This document shows positions 19,981 to 30,523 of a stretch of 64,000 nucleotides of DNA, one piece after another (position 1 is the stretch's first letter; each line of letters begins with the position of its first letter). The notes beneath the pieces were generated by a model, which was not told the origin of the DNA, made no database searches, and worked only from the letters and a program-made list of their open reading frames with translations. Origin of the DNA: Tillandsia leiboldiana (lineage: Eukaryota > Streptophyta > Magnoliopsida > Poales > Bromeliaceae); assembly GCA_029204045.2 (NCBI GenBank), contig CM055077.1:14212584-14276583 (forward strand), read 5' to 3'. Position numbers and translations under genes: made by a program.

Positions 19981-21676
19981 GACACCCCGGTGGTAAGGAT
20001 GACTTCCAATGTCTTCCCGACTGAACTGCCGGGGATACCCCCGAGCGAGGGGTCGTCCTCCCCTTCGAGCTTCTACCAAGCACACAACCCATCACATAGG
20101 CGCCTTACTGAATGGCTTTCGTGGAACTGAGGGAACTCAAGGCGCAACTAGGAGACATTCTAGACAAGGAGTTCATCAGGCCGAGGGTGTCGCCTTGGGG
20201 GCGCACCCGTTCTCTTCGCGCGAAAGAAGGACGAAAGCTTACGTCGGCACATCGACTACAGGGAGATGAACAAGGCTACAGTGAAGAACAAGCCCAGGAT
20301 CGATGACCTCTTCAACCAACTGCGAGGAGCACTTGCGGATATCCCTTCGAAATCTCAGGGACCAGAAGCTATTTGCTAAGTCTAAGAAATGTGAGTTCTG
20401 ACTTCGCAAAGTGAGCTTTTTGGGGGCACATTGTGTCAGCAACGGGAATCGCAGGGAATGTGAGCGGAACTGCCGGACACACGATTCGGGACTGGCAGCA
20501 GTCATCATCGTTCTAAAGCTCGGGAGATACCACCTCTTGGAGTTCATCGTGATGTGTTTTCGGATCGCCTGAGCCTTAGGTTTGGTTCACATAGGAAGAG
20601 TTGTTTTGCGGCGGAGGCGTTGGTTGGAGTTGTTGAAGGACTCGACTTGTCCATTCAGTATCACCCCGGAAAGCAAGTGTAGTAGCGGATGTCTGGAGCG
20701 GAAAGGGTCAAATCGAGGAGGAACCGATGAGCGCGATTACTAAGCAGGATCGGTACGGTCGCGCGACTCTTGTCCTTGATGGTCGAGCCAACCCTATTAG
20801 AGAAATCCTGGAAGGTCAGAAGACAGGCGCACAGATACAACCTATTCGAGACAAGACCCCCCGGACCACGCGAGCGACTTTTCGGCGAGTGCGAACGACA
20901 CAGTACGTTTCGAGGGCGGAATTGCGTGCCCGAGCTGCCAGAGTTGAAGAAAGAGATACTGTCAGAGGCGCACTGCGCTCCCTGTGCGGCGCATCCAAGT
21001 GACACGAAGATGTACGAGGACCTCGAGCAGAATTCTTTTGTTTTGTGAACTAACCAAAGGGGGATGTAACACAGTTCGCTGCTCGCTATTTTGATGGTTA
21101 ACGAGTAGAGTTCGAACACCAGCGCCAGCGGGGAAAACTACAATCTCTACCTGTACCAGAGTGGAAATGGGAGTGAATCAGCATGGAATTCGTCACAGGT
21201 TGTCTGCATCGCATCAAAGGGCACGAGGCAGTTTGAGTCACAGTGGATCGACTGACGAAGTCGACTCTTTTCTCACCCATCCGTACGATGTGGACTAGAG
21301 ACACTCGGCTGGTGTCGAACCGTTGGCAAAGTCTACAACGAGCCCTAGGGACTAAACCACACTTCAGCACGGCATTGCACCCCCAGACCGATGGACAGTC
21401 CGAGCAAGAGAACCCGGCCCTCGAAGATGTGCTCCGAGCCTGCGTACGTGATTTGGGTGGTGGATGGTCACTACTTTTGAGCCTAGAGAGGACCTGAGCT
21501 TCGACGGAACACCGGTGCGGATCTTAGCACGAGAGGACAAAAAGGATTGCGCAACCGGACGATCCCCTATGTGAAGGAGCTGAGGAGCAACCAGGAAGAA
21601 CGTGAAGCAACTTGGGAACTGGAGTCAAAGATGAGGGAGTGCTACCCAGATTTATTCGTTGCGGACCAGGGTTAAG
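19981..21676 (+). pseudogene. gypsy chromovirus pol with internal deletions
   Basis: Landmarks in order: RT N-terminus (NVFPTELPGIPP, about 20008-20045; ELRELKAQLGDILDKEFIRP, about 20125-20180). The sequence then passes from the DQLRGALAD region straight to LFAKSKKCEF (about 20320-20400), so the RT palm with its YxDD is absent. Next come FLGHIVSATGI and a second jump to NCRTHDSGLAAVI in RNase H (about 20415-20515), and VVADVWSGKG ends RNase H (about 20682). An integrase follows with VDRLTKS, WQSLQRALGTK and HPQTDGQSEQ (about 21240-21410). The C-terminus is chromodomain-like with ATWELESKMRE (about 21610-21645). There are many frameshifts. Confidence 0.8.
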
Positions 21677-21709
21677 TTTCGAGGACGAAACTTTTTTTTT
21701 AGTAGTGAG

Positions 21710-22039
21710 TGATGTAGAGTCCTGTCGTTCCAATGCCTTTGTATACCTCCTTTTTATGACGGAATTGTTAGGAAAACTTTTCACTGTGTTTTCTGCAATG
21801 GACTGGCCTGGACCGCGAGTATTTTTCTGCGATGGAGCTAAGAAACCGGAGGACGGCAAAGCAAGCGGATTCGGATTCCGATGTACGGATCTCCCGGAAT
21901 GGGGGTCAAAGCGTTTGCCTTTGAGTGGTGCATCGGAATCCGTGCTAAGTGGCCGGCACGCTTTTCGAGGTGATCGGACGGGATTCTTCTACGAACGGAC
22001 TTTTCATCTTTTTATGTCACTGGATTATTTTATTTATTT
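21710..22039 (+). repeat. gypsy LTR fragment 'D1' (5' part)
   Basis: It starts TGATGTAGAGTCC right after the pol 3' end (GAGGACGAAAC and a T-rich polypurine remnant). It has the shared start module at 21822-21985 and stops where another LTR begins at 22040. It is the likely start of the 3' LTR belonging to A2's element. Confidence 0.65.
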
Positions 22040-23678
22040 TGTAGTACCTCGACCCTCCGGCTTTCCGTTTTCGGTCCTAGTTGAATCTTTTAAGTTGTTA
22101 GGGGGGGTTGAAATTCGAAAATTTCTGGGCAGACCGTCGGGGCTCGCGGGTATTTTTAGGTGTTAGAGCTCGCGAAATGGAGATCGGTAGCGCGATCGGA
22201 TTCGAATTCCGACCCCGGGATCTCCCAGAATAAATTTTGGAAAGTTGCTAGCTGTTCCGGGTGCATCAGAAGGCGTGCGGACGATCGGCACGCTTTTCGA
22301 GGTAAATTGGACCACTGGTCCGCACCCTATCGATTTTATTCTTGAGTTGGGGATTTTGGGTTCTTTCCCACTTCTCTTTGGTCGTGCGTTAGGTCTTTCT
22401 GAGTGGGAGCGGAAAACCCTAATCCACTTTTTCTCTCCTAACAAGAAGGCGGCGTAGGGAATCCAGGCGGAGAGACACGGAGAGGGAAGGAGAACGGCTC
22501 CCTTTCGGCGGTTTTGATCGAGTAAGGAGGCGAGGAGGGGACGATTATTTTTCTTACTCCTTCTCCAACGAATCAAGGTGAGTGGTTCATATTTTCCGGT
22601 TTTTCGTTTTGGGGGTCTCTTGTCGATGTCGCGGCGACACGGGTTGTTGAACGGGAGGCCGCCGCCGCCGTTGCCGTGTTCGCGGGATCATCACCGGAGC
22701 CGCGGGGGTCAAGATAGGGTTCACTGTTCAATCCCGTACGGCAGATCCACCGCGTGGTCCACCTGGCCAGGCGTGCGCCCGTCGCACGCCCCCGCGACCC
22801 GCGGGCGCGGACCCGGCGTACGGGCGCGTGCGCCAGCCCCGCCCGCATGCGCGGTGCACGCACCAGGCGTGCACCCGGCGTTCGCCACCGCGGCCGCGCG
22901 GGTGGACGCGGTCCGCGCTTTTCTCCCGTGCGCGGCCCAGCCCAAGCCGCAACGGCTCACCCTGCTGAGGGGTGCGCCCGGTCTGCGACCGCCGTCGCTG
23001 TGGCCGTGAGCCCGGTCCACGATGCTGGGCCGTGCTCCAGCGGCTCACCATGCGGTGCTCCCGGTCTGAGCCGCCGCCGCTTTCTGTCGTGGACCCGGTC
23101 CACGCCTGGACCCGTGCACCAGCCTGCAGCCAAAGAGTCCGGAAGCTCCGTTTTTGGCCCGTTTCGCCCCGTTTTTGAGTATTTTTGACCGCGGCGACGT
23201 TTTTAACTTTAATTCTTACTTTAGTTTTCGGGCGCAAGGTGGGAGGGTTTTAACTAGAATTTCCGTGCACCTTCTTCTTCGCGTTCCAGGTGGGTACCCC
23301 TTAGAATCTCTTTATGCGCAGTTTCGTTGTTGCTATGTTATTTTGTTAAGGGGTTTGGTGGGTGTTGTGGACCTCCGGATTTACCGCTGTCGCGGTAGAA
23401 GACCGGGCGGGCAGTTCGCCCTCCCCGAACAACGGTAGGGTTGTTCGGGGCACACTAGCGTTGGGGGACGGTGATCGACGTGACCTTTCAGAATTGGGAA
23501 GGTGGGTTCCTCGTTCGACAATCCAGGAGTCGGAAGTGAGGATGATTGGTAAGAGTAAAGTTCGACATGTGGAATATTGTTAACTCCGGTAAAGGTTTGT
23601 ATTTTATTATCTTTATAGTTATGGCGACTGTGGGTCGTTGTGGAGACTCTTCCATTGTCTTGGTTTCCGGAGTTATGG
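22040..23678 (+). repeat. gypsy LTR fragment 'D2' (5' part with GC array)
   Basis: It starts TGTAGTACCTCG. It has the start module (22152-22310), telo-box AAACCCTAA (22414-22422), donor-like AAGGTGAGTGG (22576-22586), a GC-rich array (about 22735-23115) with GGTCCACG sites such as CGTGGACCCGGTCCACG, and CCAGGTGGGTACCCC (23286-23300). It is cut after AGTTATGG where LTR C starts. Confidence 0.65.
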
Positions 23679-24369
23679 TGTAGTGATCCGGCCTTTCGGG
23701 GTATTTTTGACTTACATATAGTCATTTAAGCCTTTAAGTGAAATAAAATTATTCAATTCTTAAAAGTTGGCCATTGTGAGGTGCTGGTATTTTTCTGCGA
23801 TAGAGCGCGGAAAAAGAAAGCCGACGGTGCGATCGGATCTGAAATCCGATATCGGGATCTCCCGGAACGGAATTCCTAGTGATACGGTGATTAAGTCATG
23901 CATCGGAATCCGTGCAAAATATCTTGCACCCGTTAGAGATAAGGTGGGTTATCTCGTAGGGGATAATTAATTAGTTAATTAATTATCCATGAGGGAAAAT
24001 AAAATTCTCTTACGTACTAATTAAAAAGGGAATTAATTAAAGATTTTATACGAGCTATATAAGGGATCCCGATTATCGGAAAGAAAAGAAAAAAAAGAAA
24101 TAAAAACCCTAATCGGTGAGAAGAGAAAAAGAAAAGAAAAGACGGAACCCTAGCCGGAAGAAAGGGAAAGGAGAAAGAGAAGGAGCCCGATCTTCCCGGA
24201 CACCGAACCGAAGGCAAGAACGCGACCGGACAACCTTCCCGTCGATCTTCCGTTAGTAAAATAATTGTTATAATTTATTTGGGATTTTTCCGTCGTCTCT
24301 TTTGTTTGAGTTCTTGGTTTCTCCGTCGTATCCGTTACCGTCGCCGTCGTCGTCATCATGCTAGGGCAC

Positions 24370-24880
24370 GGAACGGACGGCGGAGGCGCACGGTGCCGCT
24401 AGGGCATCGCGCGGAGGAGAGTCACGGACGGCACCCATGCGGACCCGCAACCGCGCGGGCAGCGCATGGGCGCCGCGCAGCTGCCGCGCGGACCCGCAAC
24501 CGCGCGAGCGCCGCGCGGCTGCCGCGCGGACCCGCAACCGCGCGGGCGGCACCCGCGCGGACCCGCAACCGTGCGGGCACCGCGCGGGCGCCGCGCGGCT
24601 GCCGCGCGGGCGACACCCGCGCGGACCCGCAACCGTGCGGGCACCACGTGGGCGCCGCGCGGCTGCCGCGCGGGAGGCACCCGCGCGGACCCGCAACCGC
24701 GCGGGCGCCGTGCGGGACCGCACCCGCGCGGGCACCGCGCGGCCGCCGCACGGGCAACACCCGCGCGGGCACCGCGCGGCCGCCGCACGGGCAACACCCG
24801 CGCGAGGCACCGCGCCGCGTGGGCGTCGCCGCGGAGACGCGCCGCGCGGTTCCGAACCGCGCGGGGCTCCGGCGGACGAC
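24370..24880 (+). repeat. GC-rich tandem array in LTR C
   Basis: Subrepeats combine GACCCGCAACCGCGCGGGC and GCCGCGCGGCTGCCGCGCGG. Many are self-complementary, such as CCCGCGCGG. The position matches the arrays of A1, A2, B, D2 and E, with a different sequence. The long alanine/arginine/proline-rich open frames here are compositional artefacts. Confidence 0.8.
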
Positions 24881-26038
24881 GACGGCGGCGCGGGATTTCC
24901 GTTTCGTCAACTCGGACGGTGTTGGACTTTTCCGTCGAAAAGAGTAAATTGGGTCTTTTGTTTTCGGATGTTAGTACACGTTTTTGACTATAGTTATCCT
25001 TGCGGACTTTCTTTAGGTCCAAGTGCGCAGCGGGGGTGCGCGAAGGATTCAGGTGTTCCGATTTCTCTTCAAATAGGTGGGTACGGTTGCGATAAGTGCA
25101 ACAAGTGCAGTAAGTGCATCTATCGTCATTAAAATGCTCTTAAATTATCTAACAAAGTAGATGGACAGTTTAACCTTTCGCATAATTGTGTTTTATCTAA
25201 CAATTGAAGTGGCTACGGTCGCGGTGCTCACTACACGCCGATCTCGGCAAATCCGTTTTCGGATGCTGCACGTACACAGGCGGATTGGCCTCCGCATGGG
25301 TGTACTTTTCCGGAGAAGTGGTCTCTTATGACCCATGTTCCTCACAAAGGGGTGGGAGCCGTGAGGACCTCTTCGCGCTCGCTGGGAATAGCACACCAGC
25401 ACCGTGAAGGGGTTAAATGCATCAAAAAGGTGTTTGCGCACGAGGGGAGACTTTAGTCTCTCCGACAAATACTCTGGGGTTGGTGCCCAACTTAATTGAT
25501 AAATCTGGGGTTGGGGCCCAGCTTAATATGTGCATGGTTTTAGCGAAAGGTTCCAGTGTATTCGGTTTGCTTCTTATTCCTTATTGATCTTAGACATCTA
25601 CTTTGTTTGTCACTGACATTACCCACTCCGTGACAGGTGTTACGAGGTGCGTTAGCCGAGAGGGCGGTGAGACTGCGTCGCGAGGACCGTAGTCAGACAC
25701 TTGGTTTATTATCTCATTTCTCTTATGCTTTAATTAGTTAATTTGCTTGTGGGTCGTATCATTCGTGGACATGTATTTCTTAGCGCTGTGGATGAGGTGT
25801 ACTTTCATATTTCGATTCTTTTAGTGATGTTTTCTTACGCGGCACGTTTTCATGATAAACCAAATGATTTCGAAAATGTTTTCTCAAAACGAAGTGCCGT
25901 GTGGGCACGGGTTTTGCAACCGCTGGCTTTACCCTTTCTAAACACTGATGCCGCTTTAATATTCCGCTTGACAATGTAGGTCTATTGTATGGTTGATGGT
26001 TGGTGTTTGATGTATGTTGTTGTAAATGAGACGCCGTG

Positions 26039-26085
26039 CATATACAAAGGAGACTCTGTCCGTGGGCAGGGAGAATTTGTGTATG
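26039..26085 (+). other. conserved 47-nt hairpin (copy in LTR C)
   Basis: Same outer stem CATATACAAA/TTTGTGTATG and inner ACTCTGTCC/GGCAGGGA as the LTR B copy. One inner pair is lost because the last base is A instead of T. Confidence 0.8.
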
Positions 26086-26199
26086 TGGCGGTCTGGCACG
26101 CACCGGGGATGAGGTTTAAATTACCTTGTTAAGAAGAAAAAAAAAATATACACGCGATTTTTCGCTTTGATAGACTCAAAAACCCCCGGGGGCATGACA

Positions 26200-26620
26200 G
26201 ATTAAATGGTATCAGAGAAAACAACCATAACCATAGTAGACGTGATCCACATCCACAGTGTAGGGTGCCACAAGCAAATTAGACATGAGATAACCAAGGT
26301 ATAGGTGCGTAGTACGTGAGAGTACGAGGAAAAGGGGACGTAATGTAGGTGTAATCATAAGACAGGGTGTTAGGGTTATAACCTTAGGGTTAACGTGGTT
26401 TCTTTGTATCACAGCAGACAACGGCCAGGATCCGGCCACCGAGTGCTAACCATTCTCAATGGATAGGATGGATCCCGTAGCCGCAGCCAACCGCTTACTC
26501 CGCAACCAGCTACGCGACATAGCAGGGCAAATGCTAACCCTCACTGAGCGCCTAGGCCTACTGACTCAGGATTTCGAGGGTGTCGACCACATCCGGCGAG
26601 ACGCCAGGGACGGCGCCTAT
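26200..26620 (+). mobile_element. 5' end of a gypsy internal region (primer site, gag start), truncated
   Basis: The primer-binding site TGGTATCAGAG (26207-26217) follows LTR C. After about 240 non-coding bases an ATG at 26459 opens a 75-codon frame. It starts MDRMDPVAAANRLLRNQLRD and looks like the N-terminus of a chromovirus gag; this is inference from position and composition. Near 26620 the sequence switches to minus-strand pol, so the rest of gag is missing. Confidence 0.6.
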
Positions 26621-26912
26621 CGGGGAAGCAACTCCAACCAATGCCTCTGCCGCAGAAGAAAATTCTTCTATACGAATAAAACTTAAGACTCAAGCGATCC
26701 GAAGACACATTACGATGAACTCCAAGAAAAAGGTGATGTCTCCCAAAGCTTTAAAACGAAGGCGACTGCTGCCCGTTCCTGATCGTGTGTCGGGTATTTC
26801 CGCTCATATTCTCTACGATTCCCGTTGCTGAAACTGTGTGCCCCAAAAAGCCCACTTCGCGAAATCAGAACTCACATTCCTTAAACTTAGCAAACAGCCT
26901 CTGGTCCCTGAG
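26621..26912 (-). pseudogene. gypsy RT/RNase H fragment, continuation of 47388-47600
   Basis: The minus strand encodes LRDQRLFAKFKECEF, a FLGHTVSATGI motif, and an RNase H remnant ending near RQRHWLELL. It is the downstream part of the RT that begins at 47580. The Tekay-like element (26913-47387) with its CTGAG duplication splits the two. Joined on paper, the flanks match the plus-strand copy at 20330-20660, including its two pol deletions. Confidence 0.75.
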
Positions 26913-29900
26913 TGTGATGACCTGGATCTCCGTAGAGCTGTTGGAGTGCGTTGGGTGGCTTATGGAGGCCTGTACTGTGTGTTGGAGGCGTTTGTGCAAC
27001 AATTGGACACAAGTGGCGGACTTCGGTCTTAAATGGATCACGTGGGTGATCGATTGACTCCGTCGGATCTTTAGAAGTGTTTCGCGCGAAACGGATATTA
27101 AAATTGAGCTCTGCGCGAAGTTTGGATAAAAGAACACCTTTCCGGATGCCTTCGGCAAATTTTGGAGTTAGAATTTGGCAAAACAGACATCAAATTCGGA
27201 TTCAGCGTGCGAAAACGGTAAAAATGGACTATCTACTTGATATTTTGTGCAACTGGTTACTGTTCACGCCGGAACAGTAACTCCGGCTGCCGGCGGGCAA
27301 CGACGGAGCGCGGCGGACGGGCTCGGGCAGGCGGCGGAGCGGGCGCGGGCAGCGCGCGGGCAGGCGCGCGGTGCACGGGAGCGCTTTGGACATGTGGCGG
27401 CGTGCGGTAGAGTCAGTTCAGTGGGCGCGGTCCACGGAGTTCGTGCGGCGGTGCAGGGTTTTGAACTGCGGTGCAGGGTTTCGGGCGGGAGACACGTGTC
27501 GAACCCGGTTGGCTGGCGCTGGGTGCGCGGTCCACGGAGTTCCCCGCGCGGGTGCATGAACCCGGCGCAGGGACACGTGGCAGCTTCCTGTTGGCGGGCT
27601 CAGGAGGCGGGGTTCACCAAGGCGCGGGAGATGGCCTCGGGAACCGTGCCTGGCAGGGTCGCCAGGTGGCGTGCCAGGCGGCGCGCCAGGGTTGGTCGGG
27701 GGAGCTTAGTGCGGGCCACGTGGCGCCCGCTGATTCTCGGGCGCCACCCTCGGCGTTGACCGGGAGTGGCCACGCGGCGGCTCGCGGCGGGAATCGCTGT
27801 CGCCTGTTCGGGGTGACGTGGCGCTTCCCGGGCGTTCCGGGCGCTCGTCGCCGGCCGGCCCGTGGGGCATTCGGGCGCCCGAAAGTGGTCTTGCGCCGGA
27901 ATGTTGGGACAAATCCGGAATTTTTGGATTTGTCATTTTGGGCCTATAAATAGAGCCCGAACTTCACCCTGGAACTCTTTTCCTGCTCCTCATCTCTCTG
28001 TGCAACCTTCACGAGATCTCTTTCTCTCCCAGAGCCGGATCCATCTGCAGATTCTAGGATTTTTCTACGGCACGCATCCCGAGGTTTGCATTTTTACGGC
28101 ACGGCGGGACGCTCGTTCGTTTGTGATCTTCTTCGTCACGTTTTGGTTCGAGGGCTCCCCCGGCTTACTCCGACCTCCGATTGAGGCGATTCTTGCGCCG
28201 TTGGACTCATGACAGGTAGGGCTTCGATCTTTGTGTTTTAAGCTCCCCCTCTTTTCGAGTTTATCTTAGAGTTTCCCGAGCTTTTTTTTGACCCATTTTC
28301 GTGGGCGGAGTTTTGGACAGCACCATAGTGTTTCGGCGATATCTTCGCGCATAGGCATCGGATTGGGGTGATTCAAAAGGCGTTTTGCATCTACACATCA
28401 CGAGGAATATCTCCAAATTTTCTTAGAATTTTCTGAATTTTCCCCGAAGGTGACAAGTTCCTGTTGACAGAACCTTGTGATTCAGATTTTGTGATTGGTT
28501 TATTTCGGGGTGGTTCCCTTGTCGAATTTGTATCTCAGCGTAGGAAACTCGGATTTGATCGTGCAGGTACTCATTTCGACCGGTTCGTCGCGAGGATCTT
28601 GACAGTATTTTTCGTGGAATTTTTCGAGAAGATCTCGCAGGTGAAAAAGGTAAAACTGTGGACTGTTGTGTTTGGGACAGATTTTGTGTGAGCATTGTAT
28701 AGTAATTGTGTATGTCCTTTTGGGGTGCTTTGTGGAGTGTTGTGGTGATTGCTTAGACCGGGCGTGGACTTCACTGTTGGGACCAGGACTTGGCGCTCGA
28801 GGTGGGTGGTTGTTGCTTACCTCTATTTTGGCATACTCACTAGGAATATTAGAGTGATCCCCTTTACTTGGACATCTTGATTAATCATGATCGGGGTTGG
28901 GTTTATGCATGCCTGTGTGGGGGTTGGGTTGCTTTGATAGCGTTTAACCTTGCATGTGGAATGGAATATTTATTTTGGACTATATGATTTTCCTGTTAGT
29001 GGTTCTACTTTAGGGTAGGTGACATGCATAGGTGGATACTGTTAATGATCAATGACTTAAATTATATTTCCTTGAGAACACTTGCATGCTAATATGGACA
29101 TCTAGATAGGCCATCTTTTATCGCTACACTTTCATGCTGGAACTTGACTTAGGAGAAATCTTGTTTGTTTCTTTTCTCCTTTCGTTAGTCAGGTGGTATT
29201 TGTTGCTCGGGTTTGAGCAGGGGTTTGGGATAGTGTAGCCGGGGCTTGTATTATGGATTATGGGTTTTGGCGGCGACCGCGGATATTGGGCGGTTGACCG
29301 GATGTCGGTTATAGGACATCGGTGATAGGGCATGATTATGGACTAGAGGGTTTTGTGGCAACCGCGGATAGTAAAGAGGGTTTTGTGGCAACCGCGGATA
29401 GTAGGCGGTTGACCAGATGTCGGATGTGGGACATGATTGTGATTGTAGGTTATTCCGGCGACCGCGGATAATGGGCGGTTGACCGGAGGTCAGTGGTGAG
29501 ACCTGGTCGTGGATTTTGGGGTATTGCGGCAATCGCGGATATTGGGCGATTGACCGGATGGTTACTTTTGCATCTGATTGGGAATCAGTTTTCTTTTAGT
29601 GTAGGGTTGTGTTCCACTGTGGCTTTATAGTTGTGATCCAGTCCTGCTTTTGATACTTATCACACCGGCGCGGTTATTGCCCGGTGATGCTTTCCTCGTG
29701 TGAGTCGCTCCCCTCGAGTTCCCCTCCGGAGGCCGGGGACAGACAGTTATGGACAGTTTTGCTATCACATCGGCGCGGCTTATTTGCCCGATGATGAGGG
29801 CGGCAGCAGGAGTTTTGCTATCACATCGGCGCGGCTTACTTGGCCGATGATGAGGGCGGTACAGATTGGGTTCATCTGGGTCGGTTGGTTATTGTTGTAT

Positions 29901-30523
29901 ACGGTTATTACAGTCTAGGACTGTATTTTAGAGGCATAGTAGTGGTAGATTTCTCTTTTTCAGCAGTTTCATTTCTTACCACTCTTCTTTTCTTTTTGCC
30001 TCTGGTAGACCTAGTGGGTGTGTCAGAGTTTGAGGTTTTACCCACTAGGGGAGGCTACTGGTTTACTAGTAGTTCTCACCCCCATTCTTCTTTCTTCTTT
30101 TTCTTCTCCCTTGTTTTGCAGTGTCTTCTGCGGGTGCTGCTGGGCTTTCAGCGGCGGGTCGAGGAGAGAGGACGGCTGAGTAGATAGATCTCGAGGCAGG
30201 ATGAGCGGGTTAGCTGGACTGTTGATGTACCCATGTTTCCTCAGACGGTTGTACTTTTACATTTGGGACTGGCTTTTGCCAGCAGGTTGTATTTATTTTG
30301 GTGAGCTGGGAGAGACAGATGTATCATTTATACAGATGTATTGTATTTTATTTCCAGCTTCTGTCTGAGATGTATTAGTTTTAGTTCAGCTCTATTTTTA
30401 TTGCTCTTTTATTATTATCTCTTATATCTGAGCAGGTTTGGCGCTTCGTGTACGTGGGAAATACCGTGTGCACGGCGGATCTGTAGACGGGCCCGGGTTC
30501 CGGTTTACACCAGGGGCGTGACA
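26913..30523 (+). repeat. 5' LTR of the Tekay-like element
   Basis: It starts TGTGATGACCTGG and ends GGGGCGTGACA. TATAAATA lies at 27945-27952, so transcription probably starts near 27975. Two repeat blocks follow. One is a minisatellite with units containing GACCGCGGATATTGGGCGGTTGACC (about 29265-29560, 4-5 copies). The other is a roughly 58-bp duplication with ATCACATCGGCGCGG (about 29650-29870). The region before the TATA box (27280-27900) is GC-rich, with repeated GCGGTCCACGGAGTTC. Confidence 0.9.

Larger units (their letters stand above)
11721..21709 (+). mobile_element. decayed gypsy element with 5' LTR A2 and a solo LTR nested inside
   Basis: 5' LTR A2, a primer-binding site, a leader and decayed gag/protease region (14664-15139 and 18527-19980), decayed pol (19981-21676) and a poorly preserved polypurine region (21680-21709). 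LTR D1 follows as the probable 3' LTR start but is cut after 330 bp. Solo LTR B interrupts the leader. The distance from primer site to RT is only about 1.9 kb once the solo LTR is removed. That is short for gag plus protease, and no gag zinc knuckle was recognised. Confidence 0.65.
23679..26199 (+). repeat. gypsy 5' LTR 'C', complete
   Basis: It runs 2521 bp from TGTAGTGATCCGG to GGGCATGACA, followed by a primer-binding site. It contains the start module (23785-23950), CTATATAAG box (about 24054-24062), telo-box AAACCCTAA (24104-24112), a GC array (24370-24880), AGGTGGGTAC (25075-25084), GTCACTGAC...GTGACAGG (25609-25637) and a hairpin (26039-26085). Three AAGTGC repeats follow GTGGGTAC, as in LTR B. 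Confidence 0.75.

Noticed and set aside
24279..25132. Overlapping open frames of 150-230 codons on both strands
   Set aside because: Same cause: a GC-rich array in LTR C with few stop codons.
28423..28857. Small frames conserved between the two Tekay LTRs (for example 28464-28691 and 45329-45556)
   Set aside because: Conservation follows from the LTRs being copies. No ATG context, domain or selection signal is visible.
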